NCBI GenBank assembly: GCA_934541105.1
Contig: CAKTDA010000001.1
Location: forward strand, 124,001 to 188,000
DNA: 64,000 nucleotides
Reading direction: 5' to 3'
From: an uncultured Luteitalea sp.
GTDB taxonomy: Bacteria; Acidobacteriota; Vicinamibacteria; Vicinamibacterales; Vicinamibacteraceae
Shown here: piece by piece, positions 10,777 through 21,959 of the stretch
How positions within the stretch are numbered: position 1 is the first letter of the stretch
Layout: each line of letters opens with the position of its first letter
Notes under the pieces: model-generated
Told to the model about the DNA's origin: nothing
Database searches by the model: none
The model's input: the letters and a program-made list of their open reading frames with translations, nothing else
Position numbers and translations under genes: made by a program

Positions 10777-13700
10777 GTGAAGGACTTCGTCCACCTCCAT
10801 CTGCACACCGAGTACTCGCTGCTCGACGGCGCCTGCCGCGTCGACGAGCTGATGAAGGAGGCGGCCCGCCTCGGCATGCCGTCGCTTGCCGTGACCGAGC
10901 ACGGCAACATGTTCTCGTCGGTGGTCTTCTACGACACGGCGAAGAAGCACGGCGTCAAGCCGATCCTCGGCTGCGAGGTGTACGTCGCGCCGGGGGATCG
11001 GCGGACCAGGAGCGGCGTGCCGGGCGAGACGCAGAACCACCTCGTGCTGCTGGCAGAGACGAACGAGGGCTATCACAACCTGATCAAGCTCGTGTCCTCC
11101 GGCTACACCGAGGGCTTCTACTACAAGCCGCGCATCGACAAGGAGCTGCTCCAGCAGCACAGCGCCGGCCTGATCGGCCTGAGCAGCTGCCTCAAGGGCG
11201 AGGTCGCCGAAGGCATCTACAAGGACCGGATCGACAAGGCGCGCACGGCGGCGGGGCAGTACGCCGAGATCCTCGGACCGGGCAACTTCTTCCTCGAGAT
11301 GCAGTACCAGGGGCTGCGCGAGCAGAAGATCGTCAACGACGGCCTGCCGGGCCTCGCACGGGAGCTCGACCTCCCGATGGTCGTCACCAACGACGTCCAC
11401 TACCTGCGCGACGGGGACCACAAGCCGCACGACATCCTGCTCTGCATCGGCACCGGCAAGTCGGTCAACGACGCGCACCGCCTGAAGTACGGCTCCGACG
11501 AGTTCTACCTGAAGACGCCGGAGCAGATGTGGGAGCGCTTCGGCGAGTATCCGGATGCGCTGACGAACACGGCGCGAATCGCCGAGCGCTGCCACGTCAA
11601 CCTCGATTCGAAGGTCTACCACCTGCCGAACTTCGACGTGCCGGAGGGCGAGACGATCGACGGGCACTTCGAGCGGGTGACGCGCGAGGGCTTCGCGGCG
11701 CGCCTGCCGCGGCTGCGCGAGCTGATGTCGCGCGGCGTGCTGCGCCACACGATCGACGAGTACGAGAAGCGGCTCGACTACGAGATCGCGATGATCCAGA
11801 AGATGGGGTACACCGGGTACTTCCTCATCGTCTGGGACTTCATCCGCTACGCCCGCGAGCAGGGCATCCCTGTCGGTCCGGGACGCGGCTCGGCGGCCGG
11901 CAGCGTGGTGGCGTGGTGCCTGAAGATCACCGACGTCGACCCCATCGAGTTCGACCTGATCTTCGAGCGCTTCCTCAACCCCGAGCGCGTGTCGATGCCC
12001 GACATCGACATCGACTTCTGCGAGCGCCGCCGCGGCGAGGTGATCGACTACGTCACGCGCAAGTACGGCCGCGAGAACGTCGCGCAGATCATCACGTTCG
12101 GGACGATGAAGGCCAAGGCCGTCGTGCGCGACGTCGGCCGCGTCATGGACCTCACGTATGCCGAGGTGGACAAGGTCGCCAAGCTGATCCCGCCCGCGCT
12201 CGACATGACGCTCGAGAAGGCGCTTGCCGAGAACCCGGCGCTCAGGCAGCTGCGCGACAGCGACCCGCGCGTGAAGGACCTGCTCGACATCGGCCAGCGG
12301 CTCGAGGGCATGACCCGGCACGCCTCGGTGCATGCGGCCGGCGTGGTGATTGCGCCGAGCGCGATCACCGACTACGCGCCGCTCTACAAGGGCGCGCGCG
12401 ACGAAATCGTCACGCAGTGGGCGATGAAGGAAATCGAGAGGATGGGGCTCCTCAAGATGGACTTCCTCGGCCTCAGCACGCTGACGCTGATCGACGACGC
12501 CCTCAAGGAGATCGCCCGCACGACCGGCGAGACGCTCGACATCGACGCCATCCCGATGGACGACCCGAAGACGTTCCAGCTGTTTGCCGAGGGGCAGACG
12601 GCCGGGGTCTTCCAGTTCGAGTCCTCGGGCATGCGCGAGGTGCTGCGCAAGGCGCGGCCCTCCCGGTTCGACGACCTCATCGCCCTCAACGCGCTCTATC
12701 GACCGGGGCCGCTCGGCGCCGGCGTCGTGGACAGCTTCGTCAACCGCCGGCATGGCCGTGAAGAGATCACGTACATGGTCCCGCAGATGGAGCCCATCCT
12801 GCGCGACACGTACGGCGTCATCGCCTACCAGGAACAGGTCATGCGCGTCGCGCGTGACGTCGGCGGCTTCACGATGGGCGAAGCCGACGTGCTCCGCAAG
12901 GCGATGGGGAAGAAGGACCCCGCCGTCATGGCGGCGCAGCGCGACCGCTTCGTGCGCGGGGCGGTGGAGAACGGCCTCTCCGAGAAGCGCGCCGGCGAGA
13001 TCTTCGACCTGCTCGCCTACTTCGCCGGGTACGGCTTCAACAAGTCGCACTCGACGACGTACGCGCTGCTCGCGTACCAGACCGGCTACCTGAAGGCCAA
13101 CCATCCCTGGTACTTCATGGCGGCGCTGCTGACGATCGAGGCCCAGAACACCGAGAAGCTCTCGCAGTACCTCGGCGAGTGCCGCGACCTCGGCGTGCCC
13201 GTGCTGCCGCCCGACGTGAACCTGAGCCAGCTGCCGTTCACGGTGGAACCGGAGGGCGTGCGCTTCGGCCTGACCGCCGTCAAGAACGTCGGCGAAGGCG
13301 CCATCCTGTCGATGCTCGGCGTGCGCACGACGCGCGGCGGCCGCATCGAGTCGCTGCGCACGCTCTGCGAGGAAGCCGACCTGCGCCTCGTGAACAAGCG
13401 CGTCCTCGAGAGCCTCGCAAAGGCCGGCGCCCTCGACTCGCTCGCCCCGCCCGACGAACCCATCGCCTCGCGCCGCGCGCGCCTGTGCGCGGCCATCGAC
13501 CGCGCCCTCGAGCACGGCAACCGCATCCAGAAGGACCGCGACCGCGGCCAGACGCAGTTGTTCGGTGCCCTGGTCGGTGACGATGGCGGGGACGAGGGGC
13601 CGGACCTCGCGCTGCCCGATGCCGACCCGTGGCCGTCGGCGCAGGTGCTCGCCTTCGAGAAGGAGGCCCTCGGGTTGTACCTGAGCGGCCATCCGCTCGC

Positions 13701-14262
13701 CGCGCACCAGGACGACCTCGCGAAGGCAGGGGCCCGTCCGATCGCGCAGTGCACCGAGGCAGCTGCCGACGTGCTCGTCGGAGGCATCATCAACAGCGTC
13801 CGCCAGGTCAAGACGAAGAAGGGCGACCGGATGGCCGCCTTCATGCTGGAGGACCTCGACGCCACGCTCGAAGTCGTCGCGTTCCCGGAAGCGTTCCGGA
13901 CCTATTACCAGTACATCGAGAACGACCGCATGGTGCTCGTCCGCGGCAAGCTGGAGGCCGGCGACGAGAGCGCCAAGATCCTCGCGAGCGAGATCAAGCC
14001 CCTGTCGTCGCTGAACGAGACGCTCTCGCGCGAGGTCGCCATCTCCCTCCGGACACCGTCGCGCTCGCTCTTCGAGGCCGTGGCCGACGTGCTGCTGCGC
14101 CATCGCGGCGATCGCCGCGTGCGCCTCGACGTGGAGGTGCGCGACCTGCCGCGCGCCATGCGCGTGCGCGCCGAACTGGCGGCCGTGCAGGTGCGGCCCT
14201 CCGAACAACTCGTCTCCGAACTCGAAGGCGTGTGCGGGGTCGGCACCGTCAAACTGCGGTAA
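10777..14262 (+). CDS. dnaE: DNA polymerase III alpha subunit
   Basis: Replicative polymerase catalytic subunit, 1161 residues, the same size as the E. coli protein. The start is GTG. Domains in order: PHP (HLHLHTEYSLLDG at the N-terminus), palm/fingers with the catalytic aspartates in MPDIDIDF (~409, 411) and the third Asp in KMDFLGLSTLT (~562), a helix-hairpin-helix region, and an OB-fold (VGGIINSVRQVKTKKGDRM, ~1008) near the C-terminus. This is the DnaE1 type, not the mutagenic DnaE2 or PolC. accA follows after 10 bp, a frequent dnaE-accA pairing in other bacteria. Confidence 0.97.
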   Translation: MKDFVHLHLHTEYSLLDGACRVDELMKEAARLGMPSLAVTEHGNMFSSVVFYDTAKKHGVKPILGCEVYVAPGDRRTRSGVPGETQNHLVLLAETNEGYHNLIKLVSSGYTEGFYYKPRIDKELLQQHSAGLIGLSSCLKGEVAEGIYKDRIDKARTAAGQYAEILGPGNFFLEMQYQGLREQKIVNDGLPGLARELDLPMVVTNDVHYLRDGDHKPHDILLCIGTGKSVNDAHRLKYGSDEFYLKTPEQMWERFGEYPDALTNTARIAERCHVNLDSKVYHLPNFDVPEGETIDGHFERVTREGFAARLPRLRELMSRGVLRHTIDEYEKRLDYEIAMIQKMGYTGYFLIVWDFIRYAREQGIPVGPGRGSAAGSVVAWCLKITDVDPIEFDLIFERFLNPERVSMPDIDIDFCERRRGEVIDYVTRKYGRENVAQIITFGTMKAKAVVRDVGRVMDLTYAEVDKVAKLIPPALDMTLEKALAENPALRQLRDSDPRVKDLLDIGQRLEGMTRHASVHAAGVVIAPSAITDYAPLYKGARDEIVTQWAMKEIERMGLLKMDFLGLSTLTLIDDALKEIARTTGETLDIDAIPMDDPKTFQLFAEGQTAGVFQFESSGMREVLRKARPSRFDDLIALNALYRPGPLGAGVVDSFVNRRHGREEITYMVPQMEPILRDTYGVIAYQEQVMRVARDVGGFTMGEADVLRKAMGKKDPAVMAAQRDRFVRGAVENGLSEKRAGEIFDLLAYFAGYGFNKSHSTTYALLAYQTGYLKANHPWYFMAALLTIEAQNTEKLSQYLGECRDLGVPVLPPDVNLSQLPFTVEPEGVRFGLTAVKNVGEGAILSMLGVRTTRGGRIESLRTLCEEADLRLVNKRVLESLAKAGALDSLAPPDEPIASRRARLCAAIDRALEHGNRIQKDRDRGQTQLFGALVGDDGGDEGPDLALPDADPWPSAQVLAFEKEALGLYLSGHPLAAHQDDLAKAGARPIAQCTEAAADVLVGGIINSVRQVKTKKGDRMAAFMLEDLDATLEVVAFPEAFRTYYQYIENDRMVLVRGKLEAGDESAKILASEIKPLSSLNETLSREVAISLRTPSRSLFEAVADVLLRHRGDRRVRLDVEVRDLPRAMRVRAELAAVQVRPSEQLVSELEGVCGVGTVKLR

Positions 14263-14272
14263 CCTGACCGTC

Positions 14273-15244
14273 ATGCCAGTGGACACCCTCGAGTTCGAGG
14301 AGCCCGTCGCCGCCCTCCTCAAGGAGATCGAGCAGCTGAACAGCCAGCCGAGCACACCCGATCGCGCCGCGGAGATCGCGCGCCTGCAGACGCGCGCCCG
14401 GCAGGTGCGGCAGGACCTGTTCACACGGCTCACGCCCTGGCAGCGCGTGCTCGTGGCGCGGCATCCGCAGCGACCGTACCTGCTCGACTACGTCCCGCGG
14501 TTGTGGCCCGGCTTCACCGAGATCCACGGCGACCGCCGGTTCGGCGACGACCAGGCCATCGTGACCGGGTTTGCGCGGTATCACGACACGCCGGTGCTGC
14601 TCGTGGGTCACCAGAAGGGGCGCGACACCAAGCAGAAGATCGCCCGCAACTTCGGCTACGCGAGGCCCGAGGGCTATCGCAAGGCCCTGCGGGCGATGCA
14701 GCTCGCGGCGAAGTTCAGGCGGCCCGTCATCTGTCTGGTTGACACGCCGGCCGCGTACCCTGGCATGGAGTCCGAAGAGCGGGGCATCGCCGAGGCGATT
14801 GCGTTGAACCTCCGCGAGATGGCCGTGCTCGACACGCCGATCGTCGTCGTGGTGACCGGGGAAGGCGGCAGTGGTGGCGCACTCGGGATTGCAGTCGGCG
14901 ACGTGGTGCTGATGCAGGAGTATGCCGTCTACAGCGTGATTCCACCCGAGGGCTGTGCAGCCATCCTGTGGCGCGATCCGGCGCGGAAGGTCGAAGCGGC
15001 CGAGGCGCTGAAGATGACGGCGTCCGATCTCGTGTCGCGCGACATCGTGGACGGCATCATCCCGGAGCCCCACGGCGGCGCGCACCAGGACCCCGACCTC
15101 GCGGCACGCCAACTGGACGAGGCGCTCTGGCCGGCCCTGCAGGCGACGATGGCGATGCCGTCGGACGAGCGGCTCGCGCGGCGGTACGACAAGTTCCGCC
15201 GAATCGGCCGCGTCGGCGCCGAGATCTCGGGCTCGCCGTCCTGA
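14273..15244 (+). CDS. accA: Acetyl-CoA carboxylase carboxyltransferase subunit alpha
   Basis: The alpha half of the carboxyltransferase that moves the carboxyl group from biotin carboxyl carrier protein to acetyl-CoA, giving malonyl-CoA for fatty acid synthesis. 323 residues, with family blocks LEFEEPVAALLKEIEQL at the N-terminus, FTEIHGDRRFGDDQAIV, DTPAAYPGMESEERG, GEGGSGGALGIAVGD and SVIPPEGCAAILW. The zinc-finger beta subunit (accD) is not in the window. Confidence 0.96.
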   Translation: MPVDTLEFEEPVAALLKEIEQLNSQPSTPDRAAEIARLQTRARQVRQDLFTRLTPWQRVLVARHPQRPYLLDYVPRLWPGFTEIHGDRRFGDDQAIVTGFARYHDTPVLLVGHQKGRDTKQKIARNFGYARPEGYRKALRAMQLAAKFRRPVICLVDTPAAYPGMESEERGIAEAIALNLREMAVLDTPIVVVVTGEGGSGGALGIAVGDVVLMQEYAVYSVIPPEGCAAILWRDPARKVEAAEALKMTASDLVSRDIVDGIIPEPHGGAHQDPDLAARQLDEALWPALQATMAMPSDERLARRYDKFRRIGRVGAEISGSPS

Positions 15245-15269
15245 ACCGGACGCGCCAGCCCCTTCGACC

Positions 15270-17009
15270 ATGCGGACATTGATCTGGGATCCCGTCGTGT
15301 GTGACGAGGCAGCCGCGCAGACGCTGGCCGCCGCACTCGACGTGTCGCCGGTCGTGGCGCGCCTGTTGTGCCATCGCGGCCATGGCGATCCCGAGGCCGC
15401 CCACCGGTTCCTCCACCCGGAGCTCTCGCAGCTCTGGGATCCCTACCGGCTTGCCGACATGCGCCCGGCGGTCGATCGCCTCTGCGCCGCGCTCGAGCGA
15501 CGCGAGACGATTGCCATCCACGGCGACTACGACGTGGACGGCGTCACGTCCACCGTGATCCTCCGCCGCGCGCTCGAGTTGCTCGGCGGCGTCGTGACGC
15601 ACTTCATCCCCGAACGCCTGCGCGATGGGTACGGCCTGCAGGCGGCCGCCGTGGAACGCCTGCACGCCGAGGGCGTGCGCGTCATCGTGTCGGTGGACTG
15701 CGGCATCCGCAGTGCGGACGCCGCGCGCCGGGCCCGTGAGCTCGGTGTGGACCTGATCATCACGGATCACCACGAGCCCGAGGCCGAGATCCCGTCGGCA
15801 CTTGCCGTCATCAACCCGAAGCGGCCCGACTGCAGCTATCCCGACAAGCACCTCGCAGGCGTCGGCGTCGCGTTCAAGGTGGTGCAGGCGCTCTGCCAGC
15901 GCTTCGGCCGCGAGAAGTGGCTGCCGGCGTTCCTGAAGCTCGCGGCGATCGGCACGGTGGCCGACGTCGTGCCGCTCGTCGGCGAGAACCGCGTGATCGC
16001 CAAGCTGGGGCTCGAGCGCCTGTCGCAGGGCCCGCACACCGTCGGACTGCGCACGCTGCTCGAGTCTGCAGGCCTGCACAACAAGACGGTGGACGGCTTT
16101 CACGTGGCCTTCGTCATCGCCCCGCGCGTCAATGCCGCGGGCCGCATGAGCACGCCCGACCTCGCGACGCGCTTGCTGCTGGCGAGCGACGAGACCCAGG
16201 TCGAGGAAGCCCGCCTGCTGGCCGCGCAACTCGGTGAGGAGAACGCCCGCCGCCAGGCGTACGAAGCCGACATCGTCACCGAGGCGAAGAAGCAGGTCGA
16301 GACCGACATCCACGTCGGTGCGCAGAACGTGCTCGTGGTGGCCGGCGACAACTGGCATCGCGGCGTGATTGGCATTGTCGCGTCCAAGCTCGTGGACGCG
16401 TTCTACAAGCCGACGATCATCCTCTCGATCGAGGACGGCATCGCGCACGGGTCGTGCCGGTCCATCCCGGCGTTCGACATGCTCGCGGCCCTCGACACGT
16501 GCGCCGACCTCTTCGATCGCTATGGCGGCCACAAGCAGGCCGCGGGCCTGACGATGGACGCGGCGCGCATCCCGGAGTTCCGCGAGCGCATCAACGCCTA
16601 CGGCCAGCAGTGCCTGGAGCCGACCGACCTGATGCCACGCCTGCGCATCGACAGCGCGCTGCGCCTTGCCGGCATCGACTCGCGCGTGGTCGCCGGCCTC
16701 GAGCAGATGGCGCCCTTCGGCCTGGCCAACCCCAAGCCGGTGTTCGACGCGTCGGGCGTGGAACTGCTCGGCACGCCGCGCCGGATCAAGGAGCGGCACC
16801 TCAAGGTGCAGCTGCGCCAGGACGGGCGCGTGTTCCACGCGATTGCCTGGCGGGCCGCAGAGAAGGCCGCGCACTGGGAACGGCATCGCCAGTCGCTCCG
16901 GCTCGCGTACTCGCTCGACAAGCAGACCTGGCAGGGAGAGACCACGGTCGAACTGACCGTGGCCGACCTGCGCGGGCCGGAGCCGGCCGCGACCGCGGAG
17001 ACGGCCTGA
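15270..17009 (+). CDS. recJ: Single-stranded-DNA-specific exonuclease RecJ
   Basis: 5'-3' single-strand exonuclease of recombination and mismatch repair, 579 residues (E. coli RecJ 577). The DHH-superfamily motifs are present: DYDVDG (~85-90), the DHH triad in ITDHHEPE (~164), an AAIGTVADVVPL block, and the DHHA1 motif YGGHKQAAGL (~415). The C-terminal OB domain is complete. Its TGA overlaps the ATG of the lptCA gene by one base (TGATG), so the LPS transport genes are coupled to it. Confidence 0.95.
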   Translation: MRTLIWDPVVCDEAAAQTLAAALDVSPVVARLLCHRGHGDPEAAHRFLHPELSQLWDPYRLADMRPAVDRLCAALERRETIAIHGDYDVDGVTSTVILRRALELLGGVVTHFIPERLRDGYGLQAAAVERLHAEGVRVIVSVDCGIRSADAARRARELGVDLIITDHHEPEAEIPSALAVINPKRPDCSYPDKHLAGVGVAFKVVQALCQRFGREKWLPAFLKLAAIGTVADVVPLVGENRVIAKLGLERLSQGPHTVGLRTLLESAGLHNKTVDGFHVAFVIAPRVNAAGRMSTPDLATRLLLASDETQVEEARLLAAQLGEENARRQAYEADIVTEAKKQVETDIHVGAQNVLVVAGDNWHRGVIGIVASKLVDAFYKPTIILSIEDGIAHGSCRSIPAFDMLAALDTCADLFDRYGGHKQAAGLTMDAARIPEFRERINAYGQQCLEPTDLMPRLRIDSALRLAGIDSRVVAGLEQMAPFGLANPKPVFDASGVELLGTPRRIKERHLKVQLRQDGRVFHAIAWRAAEKAAHWERHRQSLRLAYSLDKQTWQGETTVELTVADLRGPEPAATAETA

Positions 17010-19122
17010 TGCGCACCCGCCGCCTGTTGCGGTACGCGCTGGCGGTGTTTGCCGCCGGCTTCGCGGTGTGGCTCGGCCTGCAGCTCCGGCAACGCAGCAC
17101 CGTGCCCGGTGCCGTCAACGACCCGCGGACCGACCCCAATGCCGTCGTCGAATCGAGCGGCGGCCTGATCACGCGCACGAGTGGCGAGACGCGCGACATG
17201 GACGTGCAGCACCAGGGGCTGCGCACGTACCCCGACGGCCGCACCGTCTTCCAGGGCGTGACCGTCACCGTGCCCGAGCGCCCCGATCGTCGGGGCTTCA
17301 CGATCAAGGGCAACGAGGCCGAGGTCACGAAGGACAACGCGCAGGTGAGGCTCACGGGCGCCGTCTCGCTCGAGACGACCGACGGCCTTGCCATGAACGG
17401 GCCCGAGGCCACGTACGACTCGGCCGACGGCATCATCCGCATTCCCGGCGACGTGACGTTCCGCAAGGGCGGGATGACGGGATCGTCGGTCGGGGCCACG
17501 TACGACAACACCCGCGACGTGCTGTGGATGCTGGAGCGCGCGCAGATCGACGTCGCGCCGGATGCCCGCGGGCAGGGCGAGACGCACATGCGGGCCGGCT
17601 CGGCCGGTTTTGCCCGCGCCGAACGGTACATCCGCCTGCAGGACGCCGCATCGGTGACGCGCGAAGGCCAGGCGCTGACCGGCGACACCATCACCGTGTT
17701 CATGCAGGCCGCGGCCGACATCGTCGAGCTCATCGAACTGCGGGGGCAGTCGTCGGTGTCGCTGCCGGCTCCGCAGCAGCTCCAGCAACTCGCGGCGAGC
17801 GACATCAACATGGCGTACCAGCCCGACGGACGCACGCTGCGCCAGGTGACGCTCGCCGAGCGCGCGTCGGTGCAGTTCCGGCCCACCGGGAAGGGCACAC
17901 AGGGCCGCCGCCTTGCGGCCGCCCTCATCGACATGCAGCTCGATGCCGACGGGGCGACGATGACGGGGCTCGCGGCGCAGCAGGACGTCGAGCTGTCGGT
18001 GCCGCAGGCCGGCACGACGCCAGCACGCGTGATCAGGGGGAGCACGCTCACCGGCGTCGGACAGCCCGGGCGCGGCCTGACCGGGGCGACGTTCACTGAG
18101 AACGTCTCGTTCACGGAGAAGCGGCCCGCTGCGCGCGGCCAGGCGGCCATCGACCGGACGATCACGTCGCAGTCGCTGGACCTCCAGACGAGCGGCGCCA
18201 TCGATGCGATCGACCGCGCGACGTTCACGGGGTCCGTGGCCGTGAAGGACACCGGCAAGCAGGCGAGCGCGCCTCTGCTCGTGTATCGGACCGAGTCGGG
18301 CGACATCACGCTGAGTGCCGAGGGCACGTCGCAGACCGCGCGGATCGACGATGCGCGCGGATCCGTGCAGGCGCGCATCGTCAACATCCTGGGCGGGGGA
18401 GACGATGTCGTCGCCGAGACCGACGTGCGATCGGTGCTGCAGGCCGGTGATGATGGGGCCACGCGACCCGGGATGTTCCGGGACGACCAGCCGGTCAACG
18501 TCACGGCGGCTCGCCTCGACCGCCGCGCGAAGAAGGCCGTCTACACCGGCGACGCCCAGATCTGGCAGGGGGCGACGTCGATCAAGGGCGAGACCATCAC
18601 GCTCGACGAGGAGTCGGGCAACCTGCTGGCCACGGGATCGGTGCGAACGGTGATGGAACTCGAGGAACCGGCCGCGGACGGCGGTGCGCCGACGCGCAAC
18701 GTCACGACGGGCACGGCCGAGGAACTCGAGTACCAGGACAAGGAACGCCGGGCCATCCTGCGGACCGCCGCACGGCTGGTGAGCCCGCGCGACGGCGACC
18801 TGCGCGGCACCCGCATCGAGATGTACCTGCGGGACGGCGGGCGTGAACTCGAACGCCTCGAGGCCTACGAGGCCGTGACGCTGCAGACCGCGTCGCGGCA
18901 CGCGACAGGCACCCGCCTGACCTACTTCACGAGCGACGGCCGCTACGTCATGGGCGGCACGCCGGTCGTGGTGCTCGAACAGTTCCCCACCGAATGCCGC
19001 GAGACGACGGGCCGGCGCCTGACGTTCTACCGCGGGAACGACGTGATCACGGTGGACGGCAACCAGTCCACGCGCACCCAGGGGCGAACCGCCGGCACGT
19101 GCCCCGCGCTCAAACCAGCCTG

Positions 19123-19123
<1 letters not shown>
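17009..19123 (+). CDS. Fused LptC-LptA (OstA-like) LPS transport protein
   Basis: 704 residues: an N-terminal membrane anchor (~9-27) followed by a long series of OstA/LptA-type beta-jellyroll stretches. Typical patterns recur: VRLTGAVSLETTDGLAMNGPEATYD, YRTESGDITLSAEG, VYTGDAQIWQGATSIKGETI and LLATGSVRTVMEL. E. coli LptC is 191 and LptA 185 residues, so this protein joins an anchored LptC-like part to an extended LptA-like bridge. It probably carries LPS from the LptBFG complex across the periplasm. The ATG overlaps the recJ stop, and its own TGA overlaps the lptB ATG. A start further upstream lies inside recJ and is rejected. Confidence 0.85.
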
Positions 19124-19848
<725 letters not shown>

Positions 19849-19872
19849 ACCTCCGTGTTCGCGTAGCTGACC

Positions 19873-21318
19873 ATGGCCATTACCCAGAAGCTCCAGACTC
19901 GCCTTTCACAGAAGCTGGTCCTGACGCCATCGCTGCAGCAGGCCATCAAGCTGCTGCCGATGACGACGCTCGAGCTGGCGGAGCTCCTGAATCAGGAAAT
20001 CGTCGAAAATCCCATGCTCGAGGAGGTTCCCACCGAGGAGATGCAGGCGGTGGACCCGCAGGCGCAGACGTCCGAGCCGGACGCGCCCGAGCAGCCCAAG
20101 CCCGATCGGCCCGACGCCAACTGGGACGAGCAGGACTACGCCTACTTCTTTGGCGAGTACCTGGACGACGGCGGCTACCGCTCACGGATGCCGGTCGAAG
20201 TCAAGGAGCTGCCGCCCATCGAGAACACGCTCTCGACCACCGGCTCGTTGGCCGATCATTTGCTGTGGCAATTGTCGATGCGTGCTGACGTCTCGCCGAC
20301 ACAGCGCGACATCGGCGAAGCCATCATCGGCAACCTGAACGACGACGGCTACCTCGTGGCGTCGGTGGACGAACTGGCCCAGATGGGCGGGTGGTCGGCA
20401 TCGGATGTCGAGGAGGTCCTCGGCATCATCCAGCACCTCGACCCCGTGGGCGTGGCCGCCCGTGACCTGCAGGAATGCCTCACCCTGCAGCTTCACCACC
20501 TCGGCCACGGAGAGACCCCCTCCGAGACGATCGTCAGCGAGCACCTCCGGCTTTTGCAGAACCACCAGGTCCCCGAAATCGCCAAGCGGATGGCGATGAC
20601 GATCGACCAGTTGAAGGACCACATCGAGATCGTCCGGAACCTGGACCCGAAGCCAGGGAGCCGCTTCAATCCGGCACCGTCGCAGTACGTGATGCCGGAC
20701 GTCTACATCGTCAAGGTGGAGGACCAGTACGTCGCGGCGCTCAACGACGACGGGTTGCCCCAGCTGCGGATCAGCCCGGTGTACAAGCGGCTGCTCGACA
20801 CCAAGGACGACGAGTCGGCGGCGGCAACGCGGGCCTACGTGAAGGAGAAGTTCCGGTCCGCGCTGTGGCTGCTCAAGTCCGTGGACCAGCGGCAGAAGAC
20901 GATCATCAAGGTCGCCAACAGCATCATCCAGTTCCAGAAGGAGTTCCTCGATCACGGCATCGAACACCTGCGGCCGCTCGTCCTGCGTGACGTCGCCGAG
21001 GACATCGGCATGCACGAGAGCACGGTCAGCCGCGTCGTGAACAACAAGTACATGCACACGCCCCAGGGCGTGTTCGAGATGAAGTTCTTCTTCCACAGCG
21101 GCATCAGCAGCTCGTTCGGCGAGAGCGTGTCGTCGGTGACGATCAAGCAGCGGATCCGCAAGATCATCGAGGCCGAGGACGGCCGCAAGCCGCTGAGCGA
21201 CTCGAAGATCGTCAGCATCCTGCAGCGCGAAGGCCTCGTGCTCGCCCGGCGTACAATCGCCAAGTACCGCGAGGAACTGCGGATTCCGACCTCGAACCAG
21301 CGCAAGGTGCTGTACTGA
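19873..21318 (+). CDS. rpoN: RNA polymerase sigma-54 factor
   Basis: Alternative sigma factor that recognises -24/-12 promoters and needs an AAA+ activator. 481 residues. The N-terminal glutamine/leucine-rich activator-interaction region (KLQTRLSQKLVLTPSLQQAIKLL) is followed by an acidic linker (~55-90), the core-binding domain, the helix-turn-helix ESTVSRVVNNKYMHTPQGVF, and the RpoN box ARRTIAKYRE near the C-terminus. A sigma-54 activator is encoded at the right edge of this same window. Confidence 0.97.
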   Translation: MAITQKLQTRLSQKLVLTPSLQQAIKLLPMTTLELAELLNQEIVENPMLEEVPTEEMQAVDPQAQTSEPDAPEQPKPDRPDANWDEQDYAYFFGEYLDDGGYRSRMPVEVKELPPIENTLSTTGSLADHLLWQLSMRADVSPTQRDIGEAIIGNLNDDGYLVASVDELAQMGGWSASDVEEVLGIIQHLDPVGVAARDLQECLTLQLHHLGHGETPSETIVSEHLRLLQNHQVPEIAKRMAMTIDQLKDHIEIVRNLDPKPGSRFNPAPSQYVMPDVYIVKVEDQYVAALNDDGLPQLRISPVYKRLLDTKDDESAAATRAYVKEKFRSALWLLKSVDQRQKTIIKVANSIIQFQKEFLDHGIEHLRPLVLRDVAEDIGMHESTVSRVVNNKYMHTPQGVFEMKFFFHSGISSSFGESVSSVTIKQRIRKIIEAEDGRKPLSDSKIVSILQREGLVLARRTIAKYREELRIPTSNQRKVLY

Positions 21319-21342
21319 ACCGAACGCGAAAGGACCGGTGGC

Positions 21343-21948
21343 ATGCGGCTCGCGCTCACAGGGCGCAATCTCGACATCACTCCGGCGCTGCGGCAGCTCG
21401 TCTCGCGACGGCTGTCGAAGCTGGATCGGCTCCTCAACGAAAGCATCGTCTCGGCGCAGGTCGTCCTCAGCGTCGAGAAACACCGGCACAGGACCGACGT
21501 GCTCGTGGAGACGCGCAGCGGCCACGCGCTGCGCGGACATGGTGAAGACGGCAGCTGGCAGACCTCGATCGGCAGCGCGCTGACGAAGGTCGAGCAGCAG
21601 GCCACGCGCGCAAAGGGCCGCTGGGTGGCGCGCACGCGCCGCGTGGGCGCACGACGTCCGACGCCGGGCACCGACGCCGCCGTGCCTGCCGAGACGACGC
21701 CTGCCGCAGGCGCCCGCGCGCGCACGCGCAAGCGGGTTGCTGCCGTGGACGGCGATGGCCCGGCGCCGTCGCGCGTGGTCCGCGTCCGCCGTACGAGCGC
21801 AAAGCCGATGCGCATCGAGGACGCCGTGCTGCGCGTCGATGCCGAGCCGGGCTCGGTGCTCGTGTTTCGCGACGCGGCCCTCGATCGCGTCCAGGTGCTG
21901 GTCCGGCGCGCCGACGGGCACATCGGGCTGGTGGATCCCGACGCCTGA
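21343..21948 (+). CDS. hpf: Ribosome hibernation promoting factor, long form
   Basis: Binds the 30S decoding region in stationary phase and dimerises ribosomes. The N-terminal S30Ae/YfiA domain (about 1-100, LTGRNLDITPALRQLVSRRLSKLDRLL) is joined by an Ala/Arg-rich linker to the C-terminal dimerisation domain (PMRIEDAVLRVDAEPGSVLVFRD, ~150-201). 201 residues marks the long form. It sits between rpoN and hprK, matching the rpoN-hpf linkage seen in proteobacteria. Confidence 0.9.
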   Translation: MRLALTGRNLDITPALRQLVSRRLSKLDRLLNESIVSAQVVLSVEKHRHRTDVLVETRSGHALRGHGEDGSWQTSIGSALTKVEQQATRAKGRWVARTRRVGARRPTPGTDAAVPAETTPAAGARARTRKRVAAVDGDGPAPSRVVRVRRTSAKPMRIEDAVLRVDAEPGSVLVFRDAALDRVQVLVRRADGHIGLVDPDA

Positions 21949-21959
21949 CACGGCGTGGG